The notes: generated from the letters alone by a model not told the origin. Positions 1-8,428 are shown, counted from the first letter of the stretch. The stretch is 64,000 bases of DNA from Nibribacter roseus (GCF_042662225.1 NZ_JBHSYQ010000016.1:496001-560000); one strand, 5' to 3'. Translations and numbers: made by a program.

Positions 1-574
1 GCGCTTCTGTGCTTTGCACCTGGCTGCCAGTGGTACTGGCGCTGGACACCATGTAAATAAATGAATTGGTCAAGGCGTCAATTTGCCTGATTCGGGCATC
101 TGAGGTTTGTGGGGTGATGAGGAAGATTAAGCTGAGGCCGTGCTTCTCCAATATTGGCTTATATTCTTCCTCATATTCTGCGAAAGGCAAGTCAGGCAAG
201 ATTAAACCGTCTACCCCTACTCTGGCGGCCTCAGCGCAAAAACGCTCAAAGCCATACTGCATCACGGGGTTCAGGTAGCCCATTAAGATAATGGGCAGCG
301 TCACCTTTTCCCGTACGTTTTCCAGCTGCTGAAACAGCACCTTCAAGGACATCCCGTTTTCCAGCGCCACCATGTTACTGGCCTGAATGGTAGGGCCATC
401 AGCTAATGGATCTGAGAACGGCATTCCTATCTCTACTAAATCAGCCCCGGCGGCTTCCAGCTCCTCTAAAATAGTTGTAGTATCTTCCAGCTTTGGATAG
501 CCAGCGGTAAAGTACACGTTCAGCAGGTTGCCACTTTTTTCCTGGAAGAGGCGGGTAAGTCTATTGTTGGGCAT
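1..574 (-). CDS. trpA: Tryptophan synthase alpha chain (3' end cut by window edge)
   Basis: TrpA cleaves indole-3-glycerol phosphate to indole and glyceraldehyde-3-phosphate in the alpha2beta2 tryptophan synthase. The visible part is the N-terminal ~190 residues and starts MPNNRLTRLFQEK. It shows the family motifs TAGYP, the catalytic Glu in LVEIGMPFSDPLADGPTIQ, and the Asp of DGLILPDLP. The ATG at 574 lies inside the end of trpB, so the two genes overlap by 14 bases, which suggests translational coupling. The C-terminus lies beyond base 1. It is the last visible gene of trpEGDCFBA. Confidence 0.95.
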   Translation of the reverse strand, partial: MPNNRLTRLFQEKSGNLLNVYFTAGYPKLEDTTTILEELEAAGADLVEIGMPFSDPLADGPTIQASNMVALENGMSLKVLFQQLENVREKVTLPIILMGYLNPVMQYGFERFCAEAARVGVDGLILPDLPFAEYEEEYKPILEKHGLSLIFLITPQTSDARIRQIDALTNSFIYMVSSASTTGSQVQSTEA

Positions 575-1757
575 CTTGTTGTTCAAAATAGGTAAGAATG
601 GTATTCAGGTCTTTGTCGCCACGGCCCGATAAGTTAAGTACTACTACATCGTCTGGGCCGGCTTTCAGTTCTTTAAGAGCAGCGAGTGCGTGTGATGATT
701 CAATAGCCGGAATAATACCTTCTAAACGGCTCAATTCGCGCAGGGCTTCCATGGCTTCAGCATCTCTAATGGCAAAAAAAGTGGCCCGGCCGCTCTGGGC
801 TAAATGGGCATGTAACGGACCAACACCCGGATAATCAAGACCTGCCGAAATAGAATATGGTTCTGTGATTTGACCGTCTTCGGTTTGCATGAGCAGGGTT
901 TTACTTCCATGAATGATACCCGTCTTGCCTAATATTGAGGTGGCCGCCGAATGACCTGAATCAACGCCTAAACCGGCAGCTTCTACGGCTATCAATTTTA
1001 CGTCTTCTTCGTCCAAAAAGTGATAAAAGGCTCCGGCAGCGTTACTGCCACCGCCTACGCAGGCCACCACGTAATCTGGCAGCTCGCGCCCCTCCTTCTC
1101 CAGTAGCTGCGCTCTTATTTCCTCACTGATAACGGCCTGAAAACGGGCTACCATATCTGGGTACGGGTGCGGACCTACTACGGAGCCAATAATATAATGC
1201 GTGTCCTCCGGGTTGTTGATCCAGTCACGAATGGCCTCGTTGGTGGCGTCTTTTAAGGTTTGACTTCCGGAGGTAACAGGTACTACCGTGGCGCCCAATA
1301 ACTTCATTTTCTCCACGTTCGGCTTTTGCCGCTCAGTGTCAATCTTGCCCATGTACACAATACATTCTAGCCCCGCCAGAGCACATACCGTAGCCGTAGC
1401 AACACCGTGCTGGCCCGCTCCGGTTTCAGCAATGATGCGCTTCTTCCCTAAGCGTTTGGCCATTAGAATCTGACCCACGGTATTGTTGATTTTGTGGGCA
1501 CCCGTGTGGTTCAGGTCTTCACGCTTCAGGTAAATTTTGGTGTTATACTTCTCTGACAGGCGCTTGGCGTGGTACAAAGGGGTTGGCCTACCTACATAAT
1601 CACGCAGGAGCGAATTCAGTTCTTCCTGAAAAGCCGGCTCCTGTAAAATTGACAAGTACTTCTCACGTAGCTCTTCTACGTTAGGGTATAGCATTTCTGG
1701 AATAAAGGCACCTCCAAACTGGCCATAATATCCCCGCTCATTTACTCCGTATTTCAT
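561..1757 (-). CDS. trpB: Tryptophan synthase beta chain
   Basis: TrpB condenses indole with L-serine to form tryptophan, using pyridoxal phosphate. The 398 residues match the usual TrpB length. The PLP lysine is K89 in HTGAHKINN, the catalytic Glu is E111 in ETGAGQHG, and the phosphate loop GGGSNA is at 235-240. The N-terminus YGQFGGAFIPEML is typical of TrpB1. The ATG at 1757 is the only sensible start. The gene lies between trpF (83-base gap holding an inverted repeat) and trpA (overlap). No oddities in the protein. Confidence 0.98.
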   Translation of the reverse strand: MKYGVNERGYYGQFGGAFIPEMLYPNVEELREKYLSILQEPAFQEELNSLLRDYVGRPTPLYHAKRLSEKYNTKIYLKREDLNHTGAHKINNTVGQILMAKRLGKKRIIAETGAGQHGVATATVCALAGLECIVYMGKIDTERQKPNVEKMKLLGATVVPVTSGSQTLKDATNEAIRDWINNPEDTHYIIGSVVGPHPYPDMVARFQAVISEEIRAQLLEKEGRELPDYVVACVGGGSNAAGAFYHFLDEEDVKLIAVEAAGLGVDSGHSAATSILGKTGIIHGSKTLLMQTEDGQITEPYSISAGLDYPGVGPLHAHLAQSGRATFFAIRDAEAMEALRELSRLEGIIPAIESSHALAALKELKAGPDDVVVLNLSGRGDKDLNTILTYFEQQDAQQ

Positions 1758-1778
1758 ATTTTTTAGTAGTTAGATTTT

Positions 1779-1837
1779 AGACGCTAGATATTAGACTTAT
1801 GAGGAGTCTAAATACCATCGTCTAACATCTAGTGTCT
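1779..1837. repeat. Inverted repeat in the trpB-trpF spacer
   Basis: A 19-base arm at 1779-1797 (AGACGCTAGATATTAGACT) is matched by an inverted arm at 1819-1837 with three mismatches. The right arm runs into T-rich sequence just inside the end of trpF. It could form a hairpin in the polycistronic trp mRNA. It is built from the same kind of short words (AGAC, TAGA) as the other intra-operon spacers of this window. Confidence 0.6.
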
Positions 1838-1840
1838 TTT

Positions 1841-2476
1841 TTACGCTCTTAACTTTTTGATGAAATCTTTTACCCGCTCCACGTCTTTCATGCCAGGCGA
1901 AGTTTCAAACTTGCTGTTCAGGTCTATCCCGTACAACTGGGGGTGGCGGTAATTTCTTATTTCGTCAATGTGTTCCTCTGAAATGCCGCCGCTTAGGAAA
2001 AACGGGACATCAAGTTTGTACTTCTGCAGCAATTCCCAATTGAACCGGACCCCGTTGCCCCCTGGGTGAGGCCCGCTGGCATCAAACAAAAAATAATCGC
2101 AGACGGTGGCGTATTCTTTCAGCTGGTCAAATTCAAAATCATCACCTACCCTGAAGGCTTTCATTACTTTAAGGCCAGCCTCTCGCAATTCACGACAGAT
2201 ATAGGGAGTTTCATGGCCGTGCAGCTGTACCATTTCCAGACCCAGATCGGTCACCTTTTGCAGAATGATTTCTACTTCTTCGTCTACAAATACCCCTACT
2301 TTGGATGTACCCTGCTTGAATATTGATGAGAAAACCGCCCACTGTGTGGTAATGAACCGCGGAGAGCGCTCATAGAATATAAACCCTACATAGTCGGGTT
2401 GTAACTGCATGAGCTCTTCAATGTTCTCGGTGTACTTCATGCCGCACACCTTTATTTTCAGTTTCCTGTAAGGCAT
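1841..2476 (-). CDS. trpF: Phosphoribosylanthranilate isomerase
   Basis: TrpF performs the Amadori rearrangement of phosphoribosylanthranilate, the third step of the trp pathway. It has 211 residues and a TIM-barrel layout. The general base is the Cys in IKVCGMKY (residue 11) and the general acid is the Asp in YFLFDASG. The phosphate-binding segments PGGNG and LSGGI are present, as is the terminal GIDLNSKFETSPGMKD. It sits 30 bases after trpC. A second, degenerate TrpF-like gene occurs at 43164-43784. Confidence 0.97.
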   Translation of the reverse strand: MPYRKLKIKVCGMKYTENIEELMQLQPDYVGFIFYERSPRFITTQWAVFSSIFKQGTSKVGVFVDEEVEIILQKVTDLGLEMVQLHGHETPYICRELREAGLKVMKAFRVGDDFEFDQLKEYATVCDYFLFDASGPHPGGNGVRFNWELLQKYKLDVPFFLSGGISEEHIDEIRNYRHPQLYGIDLNSKFETSPGMKDVERVKDFIKKLRA

Positions 2477-2506
2477 TCCTTCACGTTTGAGCTTAACACT
2501 TTTTGT

Positions 2507-3325
2507 TTAAATGGAGAAGCTGCCTTGTTGCTGCTTTAGTTTGTTTAGTTCCTCTACCAAAGCCGCGCAGGCTTTCTCCGGCCGGCTGGTGCGCATGAAC
2601 GTCTCTCCCATCAAAAAGCCTTCAAATCCGTATTGCCTTAATTCCATGATAGTTTCGGCAGAGCTTAATCCGCTTTCGGAGACCTTCACAAATTCATTTG
2701 GAATAAGGGCAGCCAACTGTTTTGATGTTTCCACGGTTAAAGTGAAATCATGCAGGTTGCGGTTGTTTACACCTATGCAGTCTACATGCGGAGTCAACGT
2801 ACGCTCCAATTCCTCCTGGTTATGCACTTCCAGCAAAACTTCTAGTCCTAATGAATGGGCAAACTGTGCCAGCCGGTCTACCTCTTCCTTGGTCAAAATA
2901 GCTGCAATCAATAGAATGGCATCGGCGCCAATAGACTTGGCTTCAATGATCTGGTACTCCTCCAGCACAAAATCTTTCCGCAGAATGGGGCAGAAGTTAA
3001 ACTTACGGGCAGTAGTAAGGTCTTCGTTTTTACCGCCAAAATACAGATTGTCTGTGAGCACTGACAAAGCCGAAGCCCCTGCCTGCATATACCCAATAGA
3101 TGTGCGTTCTACCGGAGCATAGGCATTGATGATTCCTTTAGAAGGAGATTTCCGTTTGAATTCTGCTATAATGCCGTTCAAGTCTGGCCGCTGCAGGTAC
3201 TTGCGTAACGACACCGGCTGCGACTGAAAATAAAGGCTACGCTCCAGCAAAGCCGTTGGCACCACGTTTTTCCGGTCTGCTACCTCCTGGCGCTTGGTCT
3301 GCACTATGTTATCTAAAATGGTCAT
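2507..3325 (-). CDS. trpC: Indole-3-glycerol phosphate synthase
   Basis: TrpC closes the indole ring: CdRP to indole-3-glycerol phosphate plus CO2. The 272 residues are a single-domain TrpC, not fused to TrpF. Visible motifs are IIAEFKRKSPSKG at 52-64 (substrate Glu and Lys), PILRKDFVLEEYQI (catalytic Lys), IGVNNRNL and SESGL. ATG at 3325. The ~90-base spacer to trpD holds short direct repeats (two copies of TGTTTACTGATA and a TGAGTC-type word). Confidence 0.97.
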   Translation of the reverse strand: MTILDNIVQTKRQEVADRKNVVPTALLERSLYFQSQPVSLRKYLQRPDLNGIIAEFKRKSPSKGIINAYAPVERTSIGYMQAGASALSVLTDNLYFGGKNEDLTTARKFNFCPILRKDFVLEEYQIIEAKSIGADAILLIAAILTKEEVDRLAQFAHSLGLEVLLEVHNQEELERTLTPHVDCIGVNNRNLHDFTLTVETSKQLAALIPNEFVKVSESGLSSAETIMELRQYGFEGFLMGETFMRTSRPEKACAALVEELNKLKQQQGSFSI

Positions 3326-3417
3326 TTTATAGAGTTCTGAGTCCTGAGTCGCGAGTCTTGAGTCAGGAATATATATTTTGATTCTATACCTGTTTACTGA
3401 TAACTGTTTACTGATAT

Positions 3418-4410
3418 CTATTTACTGTTCAAAAGTTGTTGGAATGACTGCAGGGCCAGACCATTCTCTAAAGTCTGCCGTGCTTTTTGCAGCGACTCCC
3501 GCAGGGTTAGGCGCTCATCTGAACAGTAGATTCCCAGACCGGCGTTGGCGATGACCGCGTCTTGCTGGGCGGCGGTTCCTTTGCCTTGCAGTACGTTCAT
3601 GAATATTTCGGCACAAGCTTCTACCGTTTCACCTCCGGCTAAATCTTCCTGGGTGTAAGTAGGTAAGCCTAAATCAGAAGGCTGTAAGATCTGCTCACCC
3701 GCCGGTGTCACCATTTTGAAGGCACCGGTTAACGATACTTCATCGTAGCCGTCCAGAGCATGAAGCAGCACAAATCGTTTGCCTGTTTTTTGGTACAAAT
3801 AACTGTATAACCGCAACAGTTCCAATGAGAAAACACCCACCATCTGGTATTTTGGTTTAGCAGGATTGATCATGGGACCCAGCATGTTGAAAAAGGTTTT
3901 CACACCCAATTCCTTCCGGATGGGGGCTACTTCTTTCATGGCTGGGTGGAACAGCGGGGCGTGCAAAAAGCAGATGTTGGCTTTCTCCAGATTCTGCCTT
4001 AATTCAGAACTTTCATTCGTAAACTTTACGCCCAAATGTGCCATCACGTTAGATGACCCGCAGATGGAAGACACCCCGTTGTTTCCATGTTTGGCTACTT
4101 TATATCCCGCACCAGCCACCACAAAAGAAGCCAGTGTGGAAATATTGAACGTGTCTTTTCCGTCGCCGCCGGTACCGCAGAGGTCAATCACCTGATCGGT
4201 ACCTAGTTCAGGCAAAAGGCAGAGCTCCAGCATGGCTTCCCTGAAGCCTTCCAGTTCTTCCACGGTGATGTTACGCATGAGGTACACAGTCATAAAAGCC
4301 GCCATCTGGCTGGCGTTGCTCTGCCCGCGGGTAATGTTGATGAGCACTTCCTTAGCCGTTTGCTTAGACAGGGTTTTATGCTCAATCAGTTGTTGCAGTA
4401 TTTGTTTCAT
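3418..4410 (-). CDS. trpD: Anthranilate phosphoribosyltransferase
   Basis: TrpD transfers phosphoribose from PRPP to anthranilate. I chose the ATG at 4410 (MKQILQQLIEHKTL, 330 residues) because it makes a 4-base ATGA overlap with the trpG stop and fits the family N-terminus. An upstream ATG at 4440 would add ten unusual residues. PRPP-binding GTGGDG is at 79-84 and KHGN at 107-110. It is a separate gene from trpG, not the fused form seen in some enterobacteria. Confidence 0.96.
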   Translation of the reverse strand: MKQILQQLIEHKTLSKQTAKEVLINITRGQSNASQMAAFMTVYLMRNITVEELEGFREAMLELCLLPELGTDQVIDLCGTGGDGKDTFNISTLASFVVAGAGYKVAKHGNNGVSSICGSSNVMAHLGVKFTNESSELRQNLEKANICFLHAPLFHPAMKEVAPIRKELGVKTFFNMLGPMINPAKPKYQMVGVFSLELLRLYSYLYQKTGKRFVLLHALDGYDEVSLTGAFKMVTPAGEQILQPSDLGLPTYTQEDLAGGETVEACAEIFMNVLQGKGTAAQQDAVIANAGLGIYCSDERLTLRESLQKARQTLENGLALQSFQQLLNSK

Positions 4411-5030
4411 AGTGATAGTGAGGCAGCAAAGGTAGTCCATTTGGTGATGCGGTTTTTAGGCCGGTCCAGCCAATTGCGCATCATGTCTTTGCCGTATTCG
4501 GTTAAAATGGACTCTGGGTGAAACTGTACCCCCACCACATCATATTCTGTATGACGCAAAGCAAGAATTTCACCGTTTTCGTCTACGGCTGTTACGCGCA
4601 GGTTTTGCGGTACAGAGGTAGGAACTACCGTCCAGGAGTGGTAGCGGGCTACCTGGAAGGTTTGCGGCAACTGCTGGAACATCTGCTCCTCTGGGTGCAC
4701 CACCCTAATAGTAGCCGACACGCCATGGAACACCTCCGTCATGTTATTCAATTCAGCTCCAAAAGCTTCGGCAATGGCCTGGTGTCCCAGGCAAACCCCC
4801 ATGATACGTTTAGTAGGGGCATATTTCTGAATCAGCTCCGGCATGATACCTGCATCTTTAGGAACGCCCGGACCCGGGGAAAGGAGAATCACATCATATT
4901 GATTTACCGCCTCCAGGCTGATCTGGTCATTGCGGAAAACATCCATTTTATCGCCGTACCCCAACTCGCGCAGCAGCTGCACCAGGTTGTAGGTGAAAGA
5001 GTCGTAGTTATCTAAAACAAGAATTCTCAT
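4407..5030 (-). CDS. trpG: Anthranilate synthase component II (glutamine amidotransferase)
   Basis: TrpG supplies ammonia from glutamine to TrpE. The 207 residues form a class I amidotransferase with catalytic Cys80 in GVCLGHQA, and His171 and Glu173 in QFHPESI. The oxyanion-side motif LSPGPGVP is at 50-57. The C-terminal tail of about 15 residues runs past the usual domain end and overlaps trpD by ATGA. Within a trp operon it is most likely TrpG; a shared PabA role for folate cannot be excluded. Confidence 0.95.
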   Translation of the reverse strand: MRILVLDNYDSFTYNLVQLLRELGYGDKMDVFRNDQISLEAVNQYDVILLSPGPGVPKDAGIMPELIQKYAPTKRIMGVCLGHQAIAEAFGAELNNMTEVFHGVSATIRVVHPEEQMFQQLPQTFQVARYHSWTVVPTSVPQNLRVTAVDENGEILALRHTEYDVVGVQFHPESILTEYGKDMMRNWLDRPKNRITKWTTFAASLSL

Positions 5031-5069
5031 GGTACTAAAGGGTTTGTCGTTGTCGGTTCGGGTTGTTTC

Positions 5070-5107
5070 TGTTTTAGGCCTATTTTCTGAAAAACAAGCC
5101 TAAAACA
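5070..5107. repeat. Dispersed palindromic element (trpG-trpE spacer)
   Basis: Arms GTTTTAGGC (5071-5079) and GCCTAAAAC (5098-5106) flank a centre containing TTTTCTGAAAA. It belongs to the window-wide CTGTTTTNGGC family. Here it lies within a polycistronic transcript, so it is unlikely to be a strong terminator. Confidence 0.75.
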
Positions 5108-5120
5108 ATTCTATAAGTTA

Positions 5121-6533
5121 CTAAATAAGCACCGCTTTTTCAAGCGCTTTGCGCAAGGCGGCCAGTTTATGGTGTACTTCCTGCAGCTCACTGTTAATAT
5201 CTGACTTGGCCACTACTCCTGCCCCTGCCTGGTAATACAAGCGGTTTTTCACGCTCAGGAAAGAACGGATCATGATGGCATGGTTGAAGTCGCCGTTAAA
5301 GCCAAGGTACCCAATGCAGCCACCATAATAACCGCGGCCGGTGGGCTCCAGTTCATCAATCAGGGTGAGGGCTCGGTGCTTAGGCGCTCCAGACAACGTA
5401 CCGGCCGGAAAAGTATCGGCTACCATCTGCACAGAACCGTGCGCCTGCGGCAACTGCGCCGTTACCTTAGACACCAAGTGAATTACGTGGCTATAATACT
5501 GCACTTCCTTGAACACCTCTACCTTTACATTGTCACCGTGACGGCTTAAGTCATTGCGGGCCAGATCTACCAGCATCACGTGCTCCGAGTTCTCTTTAGG
5601 GTCTTCATACAACTTCTGGGCCAATTCGGCATCGGCTTTGTCGTTGCCGGTGCGCTTGAACGTACCCGCAATTGGGTAAATGGTAGCCTTGTCATTTTTG
5701 ATGGTGAGCTGTGCCTCCGGCGAAGAACCGAATATCTTGAAGTTGCCGTAGTCAAAGTAAAACAGGTACGGCGACGGGTTAATGGAACGCAGCGCGCGGT
5801 ACACATTGAATTCATCGCCCTGAAAGCCCTGCGAAAACTGACGCGACAGCACAATCTGGAACACGTTGCCCAAGTGGCAATGCTTCACCCCCTGCTCTAT
5901 CACCTTCAGGAATTCAGCGTCGGTTTGGTTCGTGTCTTCTTCACCGGTAGTCTCAAAATGGAACTGCGGGAAGTTTTTGTTTAAAATATGGTTCTCTAGC
6001 TCGTCTAAGGCTGCGTTTTGGGGTTCATTTCCTAAAAAGTGCTCAAAAATGTACAGCTGGTTTTTGAAATGGTCAATGGCAATGACAAACCGGAACGTTT
6101 GGTACAGTATCTCCGGCAGATCTGGGTGAGCGGTAGGCTTCTGCTGAATGTTAACCGTTTCATAGTACTGCACGGCCTCATAAGACATGTACCCGAACAA
6201 GCCGTTATGGATAAACCCAAAAGGCCCCTGCTCCGCCTTAAACCGCTGGGTGTACTCCTGCAGCAGCTGTACGGCATCTCGCTTGTTTTCCAGATCCTGC
6301 TCTTGGGTAGAGCCATCGGGGAAGGTTTGGGTAAGGCGGCTGTTCTTCAGCTTAAACTCAGCCAGCGGCTCACAGCAAATGTAACTGAAGCTGTTTTCCT
6401 GTCCGTGGTAATCTGAACTTTCCAGCAGCAGGCAGTTGCGGTATTTATCGCGCAGTTGCAGGTATATGCCAACCGGAGTAACGGTGTCTGCCAAAAGCTG
6501 GCGGTATTGTGTTTGTAGGGTGAAGGTCTTCAT
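5121..6533 (-). CDS. trpE: Anthranilate synthase component I
   Basis: TrpE converts chorismate plus ammonia to anthranilate. The 470 residues carry the chorismate-binding domain with PAGTLSGAPK, GYYGG and AGAGVVAKSD near the C-terminus. The N-terminal LLES (36-39) is the known tryptophan feedback element, so feedback inhibition is expected. The ATG at 6533 lies directly below a terminator hairpin and two Trp-rich leader ORFs, so transcription into trpE is predicted to be attenuated. It is the first enzyme gene of the operon. Confidence 0.97.
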   Translation of the reverse strand: MKTFTLQTQYRQLLADTVTPVGIYLQLRDKYRNCLLLESSDYHGQENSFSYICCEPLAEFKLKNSRLTQTFPDGSTQEQDLENKRDAVQLLQEYTQRFKAEQGPFGFIHNGLFGYMSYEAVQYYETVNIQQKPTAHPDLPEILYQTFRFVIAIDHFKNQLYIFEHFLGNEPQNAALDELENHILNKNFPQFHFETTGEEDTNQTDAEFLKVIEQGVKHCHLGNVFQIVLSRQFSQGFQGDEFNVYRALRSINPSPYLFYFDYGNFKIFGSSPEAQLTIKNDKATIYPIAGTFKRTGNDKADAELAQKLYEDPKENSEHVMLVDLARNDLSRHGDNVKVEVFKEVQYYSHVIHLVSKVTAQLPQAHGSVQMVADTFPAGTLSGAPKHRALTLIDELEPTGRGYYGGCIGYLGFNGDFNHAIMIRSFLSVKNRLYYQAGAGVVAKSDINSELQEVHHKLAALRKALEKAVLI

Positions 6534-6541
6534 AAATTCAT

Positions 6542-6580
6542 AAAAAAAGGCTTACTGTTAGATTTTTACAGCAAGCCTTT
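6542..6580 (-). terminator. trp attenuator terminator 2, directly before trpE
   Basis: On the minus strand, arm 6568-6580 (AAAGGCTTGCTGT) pairs with arm 6546-6558 (one G-U pair), followed by seven U residues (A run at 6542-6548). It ends about 8 bases before the trpE ATG. The competing segment at 6611-6620 (CAGCAGGCCT in RNA sense) can pair with 6569-6578 over ten positions, one of them G-U, and would act as antiterminator. Confidence 0.8.
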
Positions 6581-6621
6581 TAGATTTAAGGGCATATTTT
6601 TATTTGGCACAGGCCTGCTGC

Positions 6622-6681
6622 TCACACATCTTTCAGAGGGTGCCACCAACAGTGCTGCGTCATGTTTTGTACCTGTACCAT
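6622..6681 (-). CDS. trpL: trp operon leader peptide 2
   Basis: A 19-codon ORF reads MVQVQNMTQHCWWHPLKDV, with tandem Trp codons at 12-13. It ends 2 bases before the antiterminator arm at 6611-6620 and about 40 bases before the terminator in front of trpE. Stalling at TGG TGG would free that arm, as in classical ribosome-mediated attenuation. Translation could also begin at the internal Met7 (MTQHCWWHPLKDV). It is too short for database proof; the support is position, codon content and hairpin layout. Confidence 0.75.
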   Translation of the reverse strand: MVQVQNMTQHCWWHPLKDV

Positions 6682-6707
6682 TTTTATTTTGAAGTTGATT
6701 TAAAACA

Positions 6708-6737
6708 CCAAAGGCCCGGGTGAATCCGAGCCTTTGG
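6708..6737 (-). terminator. trp attenuator terminator 1
   Basis: A 12-base stem (6726-6737 with 6708-6719, one G-U) is followed on the minus strand by a short U run (TGTTTTAAA). The upstream segment 6762-6770 (GGGTGAACC in RNA sense) can pair instead with 6718-6727 (GGATTCACCC), which would break the terminator. The U run is weaker than that of terminator 2. Confidence 0.65.
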
Positions 6738-6771
6738 TTCTAGCAAAAATGCATAGCAAGCGGTTCACCCT

Positions 6772-6825
6772 TTAGTTTAAAGAGGTGTGCCACCAAGCGT
6801 TAAGCATAGATTTTGCTGCGTTCAT
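6772..6825 (-). CDS. trp operon leader peptide 1
   Basis: A 17-codon ORF reads MNAAKSMLNAWWHTSLN, with a Trp-Trp pair followed by His, as in leader 2. The segment TGGTGGCACNCTCT is shared by both leaders at the DNA level, suggesting a tandem duplication of the attenuator. The -10-like box of the trp promoter ends about 5 bases before this ATG, so the mRNA would be leaderless or translation would begin at Met7 (6807). The antiterminator segment lies just after its stop codon. Confidence 0.7.
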   Translation of the reverse strand: MNAAKSMLNAWWHTSLN

Positions 6826-6829
6826 ATTG

Positions 6830-6859
6830 CAAATGTAACAACGGAAAATTATTGCACAA
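6830..6859 (-). promoter_or_regulatory. trp operon promoter (Bacteroidota type)
   Basis: On the minus strand, TTG (6857-6859) is followed after exactly 19 bases by TACATTTG (6830-6837). This fits the Bacteroidota consensus TTTG-N19-21-TAnnTTTG. It lies upstream of both leader ORFs and its spacing is the same as in the his promoter at 36492-36521. Confidence 0.65.
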
Positions 6860-6954
6860 GAAAATTTTGAATAAAAATGATAATTTCCTTAAAAAGATAA
6901 GAACTCCCCTTAATTGAGTACCTTTAAATTGTGGCCCACTGCCCAGCCAAAACA

Positions 6955-7881
6955 ATGGTGCTTTTTAGAACTACAATTGTAAGTTTTGCCTGCCTATTCT
7001 GTTGCCTGGTTCAGGGAAAGGCGCAGTCTACGTATACTTATGAAAAAGGCCAGAGAACAGACAGCCTGACTACCGTATCTAGAAACTTGCCCTGGATTGC
7101 TGCCGGTACTGCCGTTGCTTATACCAGTGGCCTGATGCTCTTGAACGAAGCCTGGTACAAAGACAGCCCCCGCTCCTCTTTTCATTGGTTTAACGATGCC
7201 CACGAGTGGAAACAACTTGACAAGGCAGGGCATGCCTGGGGCAGCTTTCATTTGAGCCGGTTGGGAGTTGATGTGCTCAGAGCCGCCGGTGTCTCAGAAA
7301 AAAAAGCGGTTTGGTACGGCGGTGCGGTCGGGTTTGCCATGCTCACTCCTATTGAATATTTTGACGGCCGCTCTCCTACCTACGGCGCCTCCCTCTCTGA
7401 CATTGCCGCCAACGCCACAGGTTCTTTGCTCGTGATCGGGCAGCAACTGGCCTGGCAGGAACTCAGAATCGTGCCTAAATATTCTTTTCACCGTACCCGC
7501 TATGCCGCATTTCGCCCCAACCTCTTAGGCAACGGTTTAGCAGAGGAAATGCTCAAAGACTATAATGGCCACACGTACTGGCTCAGCGTAGACGTAGCCA
7601 AGTTTTTACCAGCCTCTAGCTCTTACCCCAAATGGCTGAACGTGGCGCCTGGATATGGGGCTGAAGAAATGGTGTATAACGACCCAGATAGCAATAGAGC
7701 TGCAGGATTCCACGCCTACCGCCAGTACTACCTGAGCGTCGATCTAAACTGGAAAGCGATTCCTACCCAAAGCAAGTTTCTGAAAAGTACCTTCTACGTG
7801 CTCTCCATCTTTAAATTCCCCGCTCCGGCTTTAGAATACAACCGCCGCCAAGGCTGGAAAGCACATGCTCTTTATTTTTAA
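6955..7881 (+). CDS. DUF2279 family envelope protein
   Basis: About 308 residues from the ATG at 6955; a GTG at 6931 would add eight residues before the signal peptide and is less likely. The N-terminus VLFRTTIVSFACLFCCLVQGKAQS looks like a signal peptide. The body matches my recollection of DUF2279 (YfiM-like): a conserved Asp/His stretch LDKAGHAWGSFHLSR, then hydrophobic GGAVGFAMLTPIEYFDG and SLSDIAANATGS. Function is unknown; an outer-membrane or periplasmic location is inferred. It diverges from the trp operon. Confidence 0.75.
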   Translation: MVLFRTTIVSFACLFCCLVQGKAQSTYTYEKGQRTDSLTTVSRNLPWIAAGTAVAYTSGLMLLNEAWYKDSPRSSFHWFNDAHEWKQLDKAGHAWGSFHLSRLGVDVLRAAGVSEKKAVWYGGAVGFAMLTPIEYFDGRSPTYGASLSDIAANATGSLLVIGQQLAWQELRIVPKYSFHRTRYAAFRPNLLGNGLAEEMLKDYNGHTYWLSVDVAKFLPASSSYPKWLNVAPGYGAEEMVYNDPDSNRAAGFHAYRQYYLSVDLNWKAIPTQSKFLKSTFYVLSIFKFPAPALEYNRRQGWKAHALYF

Positions 7882-8023
7882 AAAGAGAGCTATACTCTTG
7901 ATTCTGATAGAGATTACTTGGTGTCTTTTCACAGAATTCTTATAAACTATTGCATTTCAATTTATTATATTCGTAAAGGAATTGATTGTATATTTATTTA
8001 TGTAAAATTTAATTTTAAAGGAA

Positions 8024-8428
8024 ATGAAGATAAAACTACTCGCCATAAGTTTATTTTTCATCTCGATTTGGTGTACCGGACAATCTCACTCCCTTGCAAC
8101 TCAAAAAGCGGCCAGTAACTTCACCAATCTGGTCACTTTTATTGATGTGAGCACAGGCCATAGGTTTTTATTTAAAACAACCAGCCGATTTAACCCCCAT
8201 CCCCCCCTTTTCAGCACCTCTCTTGCCTCTTCAAAGGTGCAGGTTCTGGCACCACCAGCAGATCGAACACCAAGTCTAATGCTCAGAAATACAATTTTAC
8301 CTTATTCAAAAAGCTCTGATAATTCTCTATTCTATGGTACTTATAGTGAAAACGAGCATTTAAATCATTGGCAGACGTTCTCGGCACAGGTAGCCAATAT
8401 GGTCTTACACGGCTTATTTTCAAAATAA
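8024..8428 (+). CDS. Small hypothetical secreted protein
   Basis: 134 residues with an N-terminal signal peptide (MKIKLLAISLFFISIWCTGQS). The rest is low in recognisable motifs, with a Ser/Thr/Pro-rich middle. The ATG at 8024 follows AAAGGAA, a fair ribosome site. I do not recognise the family. It could be a lineage-specific exported protein. The stretch upstream (7882-8023) is A+T-rich and holds no other gene. Confidence 0.5.
   Translation: MKIKLLAISLFFISIWCTGQSHSLATQKAASNFTNLVTFIDVSTGHRFLFKTTSRFNPHPPLFSTSLASSKVQVLAPPADRTPSLMLRNTILPYSKSSDNSLFYGTYSENEHLNHWQTFSAQVANMVLHGLFSK

Noticed and set aside
5070..5107. Terminator between trpG and trpE
   Set aside because: The hairpin has no following U run and would cut the operon; it matches the dispersed element family instead.
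6931..6954. GTG start at 6931 for the DUF2279 protein
   Set aside because: The extra eight residues precede the signal peptide core and have no ribosome-site support; ATG at 6955 is simpler.
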